Assembly: GCA_021648225.1 (NCBI GenBank)
Contig: JAKITE010000060.1
Location: 1 to 15,479, forward strand
Origin: Paracoccaceae bacterium
GTDB lineage: Bacteria > Pseudomonadota > Alphaproteobacteria > Rhodobacterales > Rhodobacteraceae
DNA: 15,479 bases
Reading direction: 5' to 3'
Shown: piece by piece, positions 1 through 5,672 of the stretch
Position numbering within the stretch: position 1 is the stretch's first letter
Layout: each line of letters starts with the position of its first letter
Notes under the pieces: model-generated
What the model was told of the DNA's origin: nothing
Databases searched by the model: none
Seen by the model: the letters and a program-made list of their open reading frames with translations, nothing else
Position numbers and translations under genes: made by a program

Positions 1-105
1 GCCATTGAGCCCCACGCCTACATCACCGGAATCCTCACCGCCATCGTCAATGGCCACAAACAAAGTGATATTGAAGCCCTGCTGCCGTGGAACTTTAAAG
101 CCTAG
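1..105 (+). CDS. IS66-family transposase (TnpC), C-terminal end only
   Basis: This is the last 34 codons of a coding frame that enters from outside the window and stops at TAG (103-105). The translation contains AYITGILTAIVNG and ends with the block IEALLPWNF, which matches the C-terminal tail of IS66 TnpC transposases, where a D/E-x-LLPWN motif is typical. TnpC is the DDE transposase of IS66 elements and acts on the element ends. The catalytic domain lies outside the window, so nothing can be said about activity. Its family is supported by a recognisable element end just downstream. The call rests on a short but characteristic stretch. Confidence 0.8.
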   Translation, partial: AIEPHAYITGILTAIVNGHKQSDIEALLPWNFKA

Positions 106-127
106 GTGGGAACGGGACTTCGCTTAC
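106..127. repeat. Probable terminal inverted repeat (right) of the IS66 element
   Basis: These 22 bases lie directly after the transposase stop codon. The reverse complement starts GTAAGCGAAG, resembling IS66-family ends. The partner repeat is outside the window, so the inner limit of the repeat is a guess. Confidence 0.5.
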
Positions 128-274
128 CAAGTATCAGTATAGTTCACACTTTTAATAATCGTGTTGGATACGACCAGCAAGCTCGTAATTCGTTTACGCT
201 TATTGTACATATTCGTGATGGGCGAATCCAATCATCGTATCCGATTCCATTGCCAATCCAATAGAGGTAACACC

Positions 275-568
275 ATGACCACAAAGAATGCGCTGGATCG
301 ATTTTGGGCAGAAGAAAAATTCTATTTTGAACGCGACAGATGCTTCAGTCCATTGTTTCAATTAATATACGAAAAATTAAGTGGCTCGGGCTCAGATAAT
401 TGTGCGCCAGAAGTTTTTGAAGGAAATGAGCTTAATTTTAAAATCGATTGGTCAAAAAAAACGATCTCTGCGGAGTTCATGTATAGTGACCCCCAAACCA
501 CAGATATTATTTTTTTGTCCTTTGAGCAATTCATTAAACGCGCTGCTATATTGAAGGCTTCATTGTAA
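275..568 (+). CDS. Small hypothetical protein, 97 aa, AT-rich orphan
   Basis: I do not recognise a family. The chosen ATG at 275 has GAGGT (264-268) six bases upstream. The frame is open further upstream to a GTG at 161, but that extension has no ribosome site and reads like noise. The protein is soluble-looking: no signal peptide or membrane segment, an aromatic- and acid-rich N-terminus (LDRFWAEEKFYFERD), a middle part alternating charged and hydrophobic residues (NFKIDWSKKTISAEF), and a short C-terminal helix-like stretch (FEQFIKRAAILKASL). The size and composition would fit a small accessory or immunity-type protein, but nothing in the sequence shows this. The gene is visibly richer in A+T than the recombinase that follows and sits between an IS66 end and an inverted-repeat element, so it is probably cargo acquired by transfer. 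It may also be a fragment of something longer. Confidence 0.55.
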   Translation: MTTKNALDRFWAEEKFYFERDRCFSPLFQLIYEKLSGSGSDNCAPEVFEGNELNFKIDWSKKTISAEFMYSDPQTTDIIFLSFEQFIKRAAILKASL

Positions 569-679
569 AAAAGATATTTTCAAGGTTTGTGTTTTTAGCG
601 AGTTGGGAAATGCTCTGCCTTTTTCATCGGCACAGCGAGTGAAGAAATCCTCCTGCAACCCCACGCCGACTTTCGAATC
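569..679. other. Intergenic stretch, junction sequence, no gene recognised
   Basis: The stretch between the orphan gene and the inverted-repeat element contains no convincing gene or RNA. On the minus strand one frame stays open from the left repeat arm down to a stop at 560-562 (about 40 codons, reading LQEDFFTRCADEKGRAFP in part), but it has no start codon and a stop lies inside the repeat arm. It could be the debris of an older gene. It does not encode the missing 5' half of the DUF2924 gene found on the other side of the repeat. Confidence 0.5.
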
Positions 680-715
680 ACAGAGGTGGTCCCACTATTT
701 TGACCAGCTAGCAGC
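680..715 (+). repeat. Left arm of the 36-bp perfect inverted repeat
   Basis: Exact reverse complement of 747-782. It contains the 5' end ACAGAGGTGGTCCC and, at its inner side, TTTTGACCAGCTAGCAGC. Confidence 0.95.
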
Positions 716-728
716 ATAACAATGAAAT
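700..728 (+). promoter_or_regulatory. Candidate sigma70-type promoter pointing at the recombinase
   Basis: TTGACC (700-705) matches five of six bases of the -35 consensus and is followed at exactly 17 bases by TGAAAT (723-728), which matches four of six of the -10 consensus. The -35 box lies in the left repeat arm and the -10 box in the spacer, so the inverted-repeat element would carry its own promoter reading toward the DUF2924 remnant and the recombinase. This is a pattern match only, and the -10 box is weak. Confidence 0.3.
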
Positions 729-746
729 CAGATTCATCTTATTTAC

Positions 747-782
747 GCTGCTAGCTGGTCAAAATAGTGGGACCACCTCTGT
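747..782 (-). repeat. Right arm of the 36-bp perfect inverted repeat
   Basis: Exact reverse complement of 680-715. The DUF2924 frame reads into this arm without a stop (no stop from 712 onward) but without an ATG, GTG or TTG start. Confidence 0.95.
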
Positions 783-783
783 T

Positions 784-972
784 GCAACGGGCGCATATCT
801 GGTGCGGGAATGGAACGGGCGGACTTATCAGGTTGAAGTCCTGACAAAGGGTTTCCGGATGGATGGCAGGGAATATCGGTCGCTGACAGCGATTGCCAAA
901 AAGATCACGGGTGCTAACTGGTCTGGCCCGAGATTCTTTGGCCTTACCCGTGCAGGAGCAACTGGCGCATGA
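784..972 (+). pseudogene. DUF2924-family gene, 5'-truncated remnant (C-terminal ~62 codons)
   Basis: The frame ending at TGA 970-972 translates to a typical DUF2924 C-terminal half: LVREWNGRTYQVEV, then GREYRSLTAIAKKITG, then WSGPRFFGL. DUF2924 proteins are small (usually about 150 aa), of unknown function, and in Alphaproteobacteria commonly sit directly upstream of a large serine recombinase in phage- or island-derived modules. Here everything before the LVREW block is replaced by the inverted-repeat element, and the lost N-terminal part is not found on the other side of it. There is no in-frame ATG before 859; a GTG at 802 has no ribosome site. The stop overlaps the recombinase start as ATGA (969-972), showing the original two-gene coupling. 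It is called a pseudogene because the N-terminal half is absent. Confidence 0.75.
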
Positions 973-2600
973 ACAAGGTCCGCTGCGCCATATACACCCG
1001 CAAATCGTCCGAAGAGGGGCTGGATCAGGCGTTTAACTCGCTGGATGCACAGCGTGAGGCTTGCGAGGCTTATGTCACCAGCCAGAAACACGAGGGCTGG
1101 ATTGCGCTGACCGACAAGTATGACGACGGTGGCATTTCTGGCGGCACACTGGAACGACCGGCACTGAAGCGTTTGATGCGGGATATAGATGAGGGGCTGG
1201 TGGACCAGATTGTGGTTTACAAGATCGACAGGTTGACCAGATCACTGGGGGATTTTGCCAGGCTTGTGGATCGGCTGGATGCGGCAAATGCCTCGTTTGT
1301 ATCCGTCACCCAGTCGTTCAATACCGCCACTAGCATGGGACGCCTGACACTCAATGTTCTGTTAAGCTTTGCCCAGTTCGAGCGGGAGGTTACTGCAGAA
1401 AGGATCAGGGATAAAATCGCGACCTCGAAGAAAAAGGGTATGTGGATGGGTGGCATGGTGCCGCTCGGGTATAATTCGGCTGGCAGATCGTTGGAGATCA
1501 ACGAGGGCGAAGCGAAAACGGTTCGATTACTGTTTGATCTGTATGACCAGCACGGGACGGTCAGGGAAGTTGCAAATCAGGCCGCAATAACGGGTCTACG
1601 TTCAAAATGCCGGATCAATGCAAAGGGTGTTCGATCCGGCGGTATTGCGCTGGAGCGCGGCCATATCCACCACATCCTGACTAATCCGATCTATGCCGGG
1701 CGAATACGCCATCGCGACAAGACTTATGAGGGGCTGCATAAAGCGATTATCGACCCGGAGATTTGGGATGCTGTTCAGGCAAGATTGCAGACAAAAGCAG
1801 CCTACAAACGGGGCGGGGGAACGAAAGCAAAAAATCCTTCGCCACTGGTTGGCAAATTGTTTGACGAAATCGGCGACCGTTTTACGCCGAGCCATTCCAG
1901 CAAACAAGGTAAACGCCATCGTTATTATATCTCGCATCGTCTGGTGAAACGGGCAGGGGAGAAAGGCCTGTCGGGCTGGCGGTTGCCTGCACTGCAACTG
2001 GAGCAGCAGATTGGCAAAACGATGCAGGATCATCTGGGCACAGCAGCCACGTCGGCAATGGTGAAAGACCTGACATCAGAGGAAATTGTGCGGATCAGGG
2101 CTGAGGTGGAGCTGGTCGGTTTGAACCAGAAGAAGCTGTTTGCCCTGATTGGTCGGATCGATATTGCGGCAGGGAACATGCAGATCCGTCTGGATGCCGA
2201 TGCGATAGTCAACCTGCTGCAAATTGAGCCAGACCGATTGAATACAGACGCATTGACCATCGCCAGACCATTCCAGATGCGCAAACGCGGGGTCGAGACC
2301 AAACTGGTTATCGGGGATAAATCGCCCGAGCTTGACGAGGCCCTGATCCGCAATATTGCGAACGCGCATCACTGGCTGGCAATGATAAAGTCGGGCAAGA
2401 CCCTGACCGAAATAGCAGCCACGGAAACAACGTCCAAACGCCGCATCCAGCAGGTTACGGAATGGGCGTTGCTGGCACCGGACATTGTCTGCATGATTAT
2501 TGAGGGACGCCAGCCCATCGGTCTAACCTCGAACTGGCTCTTGCGTCACGCGCTGCCGGTTGACTGGAACGAACAGCGCCAGCTTATTACCACGCTCTGA
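969..2600 (+). CDS. Large serine recombinase (resolvase/invertase family), 543 aa
   Basis: This is a site-specific DNA recombinase that would integrate, excise or invert DNA through a phosphoserine intermediate. The N-terminal resolvase domain (about residues 4-150) shows YTRKS with the likely nucleophile Ser13, SLDAQR (24-29), GISGGTLERPAL (55-66) and YKIDRLTRS (84-92) with the expected arginines. A recombinase domain follows (about 158-275, including LGYN and LTNPIYAGRIRHRDK). The region after it (about 292-330) has the beta-ribbon pattern (SPLVGKLFDE...HRYYISH) but lacks the CxxC pairs of the usual zinc ribbon. The C-terminus (about 455-535) has a helix-turn-helix-like block (LTEIAATETTSKRRIQQV, then LLAPDIVCMIIEGRQP). 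The ATG at 969 has AGGAG at 954-958. The gene overlaps the DUF2924 remnant by ATGA, so it was once translationally coupled to it. The frame is intact, so the enzyme may still be active; its attachment sites are not identified. Confidence 0.92.
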   Translation: MNKVRCAIYTRKSSEEGLDQAFNSLDAQREACEAYVTSQKHEGWIALTDKYDDGGISGGTLERPALKRLMRDIDEGLVDQIVVYKIDRLTRSLGDFARLVDRLDAANASFVSVTQSFNTATSMGRLTLNVLLSFAQFEREVTAERIRDKIATSKKKGMWMGGMVPLGYNSAGRSLEINEGEAKTVRLLFDLYDQHGTVREVANQAAITGLRSKCRINAKGVRSGGIALERGHIHHILTNPIYAGRIRHRDKTYEGLHKAIIDPEIWDAVQARLQTKAAYKRGGGTKAKNPSPLVGKLFDEIGDRFTPSHSSKQGKRHRYYISHRLVKRAGEKGLSGWRLPALQLEQQIGKTMQDHLGTAATSAMVKDLTSEEIVRIRAEVELVGLNQKKLFALIGRIDIAAGNMQIRLDADAIVNLLQIEPDRLNTDALTIARPFQMRKRGVETKLVIGDKSPELDEALIRNIANAHHWLAMIKSGKTLTEIAATETTSKRRIQQVTEWALLAPDIVCMIIEGRQPIGLTSNWLLRHALPVDWNEQRQLITTL

Positions 2601-2795
2601 GTCTTTGTTCAGCGACACCTAGATGCCATCCATTCCATATGTGTATCGCCGAAATGGCCTGCCGAGACTTTACCCTGATATGGGCCGTTCCTGACGACCG
2701 TATAACGTCTCGAAGGAATACCCACATAGCTAACCCACGAATAACACGCGGATATACCGCGCTGAAGCGCATGACCTCGAAAACATAAAAGTGTT
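2601..2795. other. Spacer between recombinase and tRNA-Gln, no gene recognised
   Basis: The stretch has two overlapping open frames on the minus strand, both running into the tRNA gene, and neither has a recognisable product or ribosome site. It contains a small perfect palindrome, CGCGG-ATATA-CCGCG (2747-2761). It may hold an attachment-site half or decayed island sequence, but no direct repeat of it is seen elsewhere in the window. Confidence 0.4.
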
Positions 2796-2870
2796 TGGCT
2801 GGGGTGGTAGGATTCGAACCTACGATACATGCTACCAAAAAGCATTGCCTTACCACTTGGCTACACCCCA
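2796..2870 (-). tRNA. tRNA-Gln (anticodon UUG), CCA encoded
   Basis: The minus-strand sequence folds as a standard 75-nt tRNA. The acceptor stem TGGGGTG pairs with CACCCCA, followed by G and an encoded CCA. The D-arm is GCC...GGC. The anticodon stem ATGCT/AGCAT encloses the 7-base loop TTTTGGT, giving anticodon TTG (reads CAA). The T-arm GTAGG-TTCGAAT-CCTAC is complete. It decodes glutamine. All stems pair, so it appears functional. Its 3' end points toward the recombinase region, the usual side for islands inserted at tRNA genes. Confidence 0.95.
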
Positions 2871-2990
2871 ACACATGGGCCTTTTAGTTAGGTCGGATTG
2901 GCTCTGCAAGGGGAAATTTCTTTTGACTATGCTTCTTTTTGGTTTTCAGGCAGTAAAGGCAAGCAAAGCTTTTCCAAGGTGGAAATTAAG

Positions 2991-4166
2991 ATGGAATTTG
3001 ATGTAATTGTGATCGGAAGTGGTGCCGCAGGCATGATGTGTGCAGCCGTTGCCGGGCAAAATGGTAAACGGGTTTTGGTGTTGGATCATGCCAAAAAGAT
3101 CGGCGAGAAAATCAGAATTTCAGGGGGTGGGCGCTGTAATTTCACCAATTTGGCCACGAGCAGCAGAAATTTCCTTTCGCAAAACACCCATTTTGCAAAA
3201 TCCGCACTGGCCCGGTATGCACCGCAAGATTTTATTGGGTTGATTGAGCGCCACAATATTGCCTGGCATGAAAAAGCCAAAGGGCAGCTTTTTTGTGACG
3301 GGTCTGCCCAGCAAATCGTCGAGATGCTTTTTGCCGAAATGGCAACGGGGGGCGTGGATGTGCGGGCGAATATGGTGGTTTCAGACATTCAGAAAATACC
3401 GGACGGGTTTTCAGTTATGACCTCTGACGGGCTGAAGACCTGCAAAAATCTGGTGGTCGCTTGTGGTGGTAAATCCATTCCCAAAATAGGCGCCAGTAGT
3501 TTTGGCTTTGAAATTGCACGGCAATTTGGCTTGAATATTATTGAAACCGCACCAGCGCTGGTGCCGCTGACCTTTTCCAGTGATGATCTGGAGATGTTCA
3601 AATCCCTTGCCGGTGTTGCGGTTCCGGTGCGGGTTTCCTGTAAGGGTATCAGTTTTGACGAGGATATGCTTTTCACCCATCGCGGCTTATCCGGACCAGC
3701 CATTTTGCAAATCAGCTCGTTTTGGCATCCGGGGGAGGTGGTGAGCTTGAACATTCGGCCCGACCTCGATTTTGGCACGATATTGCAGCAGGAAAAACAA
3801 AGTTCGGGCCGCAAAGCCATTCAAACGGTTTTGGCCAATTATCTGCCCAAACGGCTGGCACAGAGCATTGCCGAAAAACTGGCGTTTCAAGGCAATATCG
3901 CTGATCTTGGTGGCGATAGAATGCAAGAATTGATCGAAATGCTGGAAAACTGGCAGGTTAAACCAACCGGTTCCGAGGGCTATCGCACCGCCGAGGTTAC
4001 ACGAGGCGGGGTAGATACTGCGGCAATCAATGCCAAAACAATGGAGGTTAAATCCATGCCGGGACTGTATTTTATTGGCGAGGTTCTGGACGTGACCGGC
4101 TGGTTGGGCGGTTATAATTTTCAATGGGCGTGGGCCTCTGGGCAGGCGGCGGGGCAGGCGGTTTAG
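2991..4166 (+). CDS. BaiN/HI0933-type NAD(P)/FAD-dependent oxidoreductase, 391 aa
   Basis: This is a flavoprotein of the HI0933/BaiN family (two-dinucleotide-binding fold). Many members are annotated as aminoacetone- or bile-acid-type oxidoreductases, but the substrate of most is unknown. The N-terminus has the FAD Rossmann motif DVIVIGSGAAGMMCA (GxGxxG at residues 9-14), followed by the family signature KIGEKIRISGGGRCNFTN. The C-terminus carries the second FAD contact GLYFIGEVLDVTGWLGGYN and FQWAWASG. The length is the usual one (about 390-400 aa). The ATG at 2991 is chosen because AAGGTGG (2976-2982) lies eight bases upstream and the protein then begins directly at the first beta strand; the open frame continues upstream to 2898 without family similarity. 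It is cytoplasmic, with no membrane segments. It converges on the capsule operon with about 20 bases between the stop codons. Function beyond the family is not assigned. Confidence 0.9.
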   Translation: MEFDVIVIGSGAAGMMCAAVAGQNGKRVLVLDHAKKIGEKIRISGGGRCNFTNLATSSRNFLSQNTHFAKSALARYAPQDFIGLIERHNIAWHEKAKGQLFCDGSAQQIVEMLFAEMATGGVDVRANMVVSDIQKIPDGFSVMTSDGLKTCKNLVVACGGKSIPKIGASSFGFEIARQFGLNIIETAPALVPLTFSSDDLEMFKSLAGVAVPVRVSCKGISFDEDMLFTHRGLSGPAILQISSFWHPGEVVSLNIRPDLDFGTILQQEKQSSGRKAIQTVLANYLPKRLAQSIAEKLAFQGNIADLGGDRMQELIEMLENWQVKPTGSEGYRTAEVTRGGVDTAAINAKTMEVKSMPGLYFIGEVLDVTGWLGGYNFQWAWASGQAAGQAV

Positions 4167-4189
4167 CCTGACCTGGTTTAGCCGACCCT
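4160..4189. repeat. 15-bp imperfect tandem duplication over the convergent gene ends
   Basis: Bases 4160-4174 (GGTTTAGCCTGACCT) are repeated almost exactly at 4175-4189 (GGTTTAGCCGACCCT). The first copy contains the TAG stop of the flavoprotein gene, so the second places another TAG in frame 15 bases later. The right copy also touches the stop codon of the capsule gene on the other strand (4188-4190). There is no hairpin with a T-run here, so no intrinsic terminator is called. Confidence 0.7.
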
Positions 4190-5672
4190 AGGCGCTTAAC
4201 TGCTCACGAAACACTGAAACAAGCAACGAGATAAAAATATAGATCGCCATAAAAACCACCAAAGCCAATGCGGTATTTTCCAATTTACGCGGGCGTGTCG
4301 GAACGTCCGGCGCAATTGGCGTAACCCCGAGGCTAAGGTATCTGGTTTGGCGGTTGGCCTCGATACGGGCGGTTTCCAGCTGGGTTAAGGCCTGTTGCAA
4401 AAGAACCTGACGCATGGATAATTCGGTTTCCGCAATGCGCAATTCGCCGCTGACCCGCGCCAAAGAAATGGTGGAACCCGTGCCTCCGGTCAGTTTTGTG
4501 CGTAATTCGGCAATCCGGTTTGACAGGCGGCCAATCTCTGCAGATAGCGCGTTGGCCCGCGCGGTATTGGGTTGGGCATTTGCATTGATTTCAGCCAGGC
4601 TAAGTAGGCGGTTTTCAAGTTGAACCTCCAGACTGGCAATGATGCTCATCTGGGCAGAAATTTCTGCATCTGCGCTAAGAATACCGCGTCTTTGTTGCAG
4701 ATCCAGAACCGTATCCTGGGCATTAAACACGTTTTGTTCGGCATCGGCATAGCTCTGGATTGCGCCGCGCATCTGGTCTTCGCGAACCGGCGCAGATAAT
4801 TTATCAACCCGTTCTTCGGCAAACCGGATCAAGGCACGAGAGAACGCGGTGCCTGTTTCTGCATCGACGGCAACCACCGACATATGAATGACCCCTTCGG
4901 TTGGATCAAAGCCGATTTTAACGAATTTTTTATATTTTTTATAGGCGTCTTCAAGGGTTGCATCCGCTGGCAAACGTTGAATGTCATCAATAAATTCTTG
5001 TTGGAAATGGTTGATGAATCCCAGTTCCTCGTTCAGTTTCAACATTGCCTCGCGGGAATTCAAAAAGCCCTGAACAATGGTTGAATCTTCGGAATTTGCC
5101 AAGCCGGTGCCAGCCAGCAATCCACCAAGCCCACCGCCACCGCCGCCGCCATCGGCTTTTTGGATGACCATCTGGGTTTCGATTTCATACATTTCCGTGG
5201 CGTAATTATAAAAATAATTGCCGGTCAAAAAGGTTGGCAAGGCCACAAAAAACACCAGACGCATGGCAACCAGCATAAATTTTCGCTGGCGCCTTTTGGC
5301 GATACCTTTCTGGATTTTGGCAATTTCCGCCTGACGGTCCTTGTCAGAAATCATTCCTGCTGGCGCGCTGCTCATGCCGTCAGGTTCGGTGGTTACAATA
5401 CCGCTTTCGGAAACTTTTGCAGGTAGGTTGCTGGTGGATTTTGCAGCCGCAGCCGCCGCAGCAGTGGTGTCAAGCGCCGAAACCCTGTCACTGACCACAT
5501 CAAACCCACGGTCATGCAGCATTTGCACGGCTTCGTCGCCGCTGCTGGGGTTAAGGCCCATACGCACCGCTTTGCGCCGCGCCATGCGTTTATAGGCAGG
5601 CGTGCCGGGTTTTGGCGGTTCGGCCCTTGCGGGTTTTTTCGCAAGCGGGTTGGCGGGGTCATTATGCGTCAT
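4188..5672 (-). CDS. kpsE: Capsule polysaccharide export inner-membrane protein, KpsE/CtrB/BexC type (PCP-3), 494 aa
   Basis: This polysaccharide co-polymerase/adaptor links the capsule ABC exporter in the inner membrane to the outer-membrane channel. A long cytoplasmic N-terminus (1-130) is rich in Lys, Pro and Ala with a run of seven alanines (71-77). TM1 is about 133-155. The first periplasmic strand region (FYNYATEMYEIETQMVIQ) leads to a run of seven glycines (175-181) and GLGGLLAGTGL. A long coiled-coil stretch covers about 305-440, then a Pro-rich segment (PIAPDVPTRP) comes before TM2 (about 468-487) and a short cytoplasmic tail. This is the standard PCP-3 layout. The start ATG at 5672 overlaps the end of kpsT by 11 bases and begins the protein at MTHNDPANP; the frame is open further upstream only because it runs through kpsT. 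The gene is probably coupled to kpsT translation. The symbol is by family; CtrB and RkpR are equivalent names in other systems. Confidence 0.85.
   Translation of the reverse strand: MTHNDPANPLAKKPARAEPPKPGTPAYKRMARRKAVRMGLNPSSGDEAVQMLHDRGFDVVSDRVSALDTTAAAAAAAKSTSNLPAKVSESGIVTTEPDGMSSAPAGMISDKDRQAEIAKIQKGIAKRRQRKFMLVAMRLVFFVALPTFLTGNYFYNYATEMYEIETQMVIQKADGGGGGGGLGGLLAGTGLANSEDSTIVQGFLNSREAMLKLNEELGFINHFQQEFIDDIQRLPADATLEDAYKKYKKFVKIGFDPTEGVIHMSVVAVDAETGTAFSRALIRFAEERVDKLSAPVREDQMRGAIQSYADAEQNVFNAQDTVLDLQQRRGILSADAEISAQMSIIASLEVQLENRLLSLAEINANAQPNTARANALSAEIGRLSNRIAELRTKLTGGTGSTISLARVSGELRIAETELSMRQVLLQQALTQLETARIEANRQTRYLSLGVTPIAPDVPTRPRKLENTALALVVFMAIYIFISLLVSVFREQLSA

Larger units (their letters stand above)
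1..127 (+). mobile_element. IS66-type insertion sequence, right-hand end
   Basis: The element includes the transposase tail and runs to about base 127. The bases 106-127, read on the minus strand, begin GTAAGCG, which fits the GTAAGCG-type termini of IS66 elements. IS66 elements typically duplicate 8 bp of target. The candidate duplication here would be the next 8 bases (128-135, CAAGTATC), but the other end is outside the window and cannot be compared. The exact boundary is therefore inferred from family knowledge. Confidence 0.65.
680..782. mobile_element. MITE-like element: perfect 36-bp inverted repeats around a 31-bp spacer
   Basis: Bases 680-715 and 747-782 are exact reverse complements over 36 bp, beginning ACAGAGGTGGTCCCACTATT at the left. 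The symmetry ends sharply at both sides (679/783 and 716/746 do not pair). The 31-bp spacer holds a small secondary palindrome (ATGAA 722-726 with TTCAT 733-737). There is no coding capacity. The arrangement fits a miniature inverted-repeat element or the two joined ends of an internally deleted insertion sequence. I do not see a flanking target duplication, and I cannot name the parent IS. The right arm abuts a truncated DUF2924 frame, so insertion with loss of adjacent DNA is likely. A 36-bp perfect stem could also form a long RNA hairpin or DNA cruciform. Confidence 0.7.

Noticed and set aside
161..274. Upstream extension of the orphan gene from a GTG at 161
   Set aside because: No ribosome site precedes it and the extra 38 residues look random, whereas the ATG at 275 has GAGGT at good spacing.
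672..679. TTCGAATC next to the left repeat arm as a remnant of a tRNA T-loop (attachment site)
   Set aside because: Only these eight bases match; the flanks do not pair as a T-arm and do not match the tRNA-Gln 3' end.
680..782. The long inverted repeat as an intrinsic terminator
   Set aside because: The arms are far longer than usual, the loop is 31 bases, and no T-run follows on either strand.
680..782. Inverted repeat as a CRISPR or invertible-switch cassette
   Set aside because: Only two arms are present, with no spacer array, and the 31-bp spacer is too short for an invertible promoter segment of the usual kind.
2587..2874. Minus-strand open frames of 95 and 78 codons over the recombinase end, spacer and tRNA-Gln
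   Set aside because: They read through a complete tRNA gene, have no ribosome site or recognisable family, and two frames are open equally; treated as chance.
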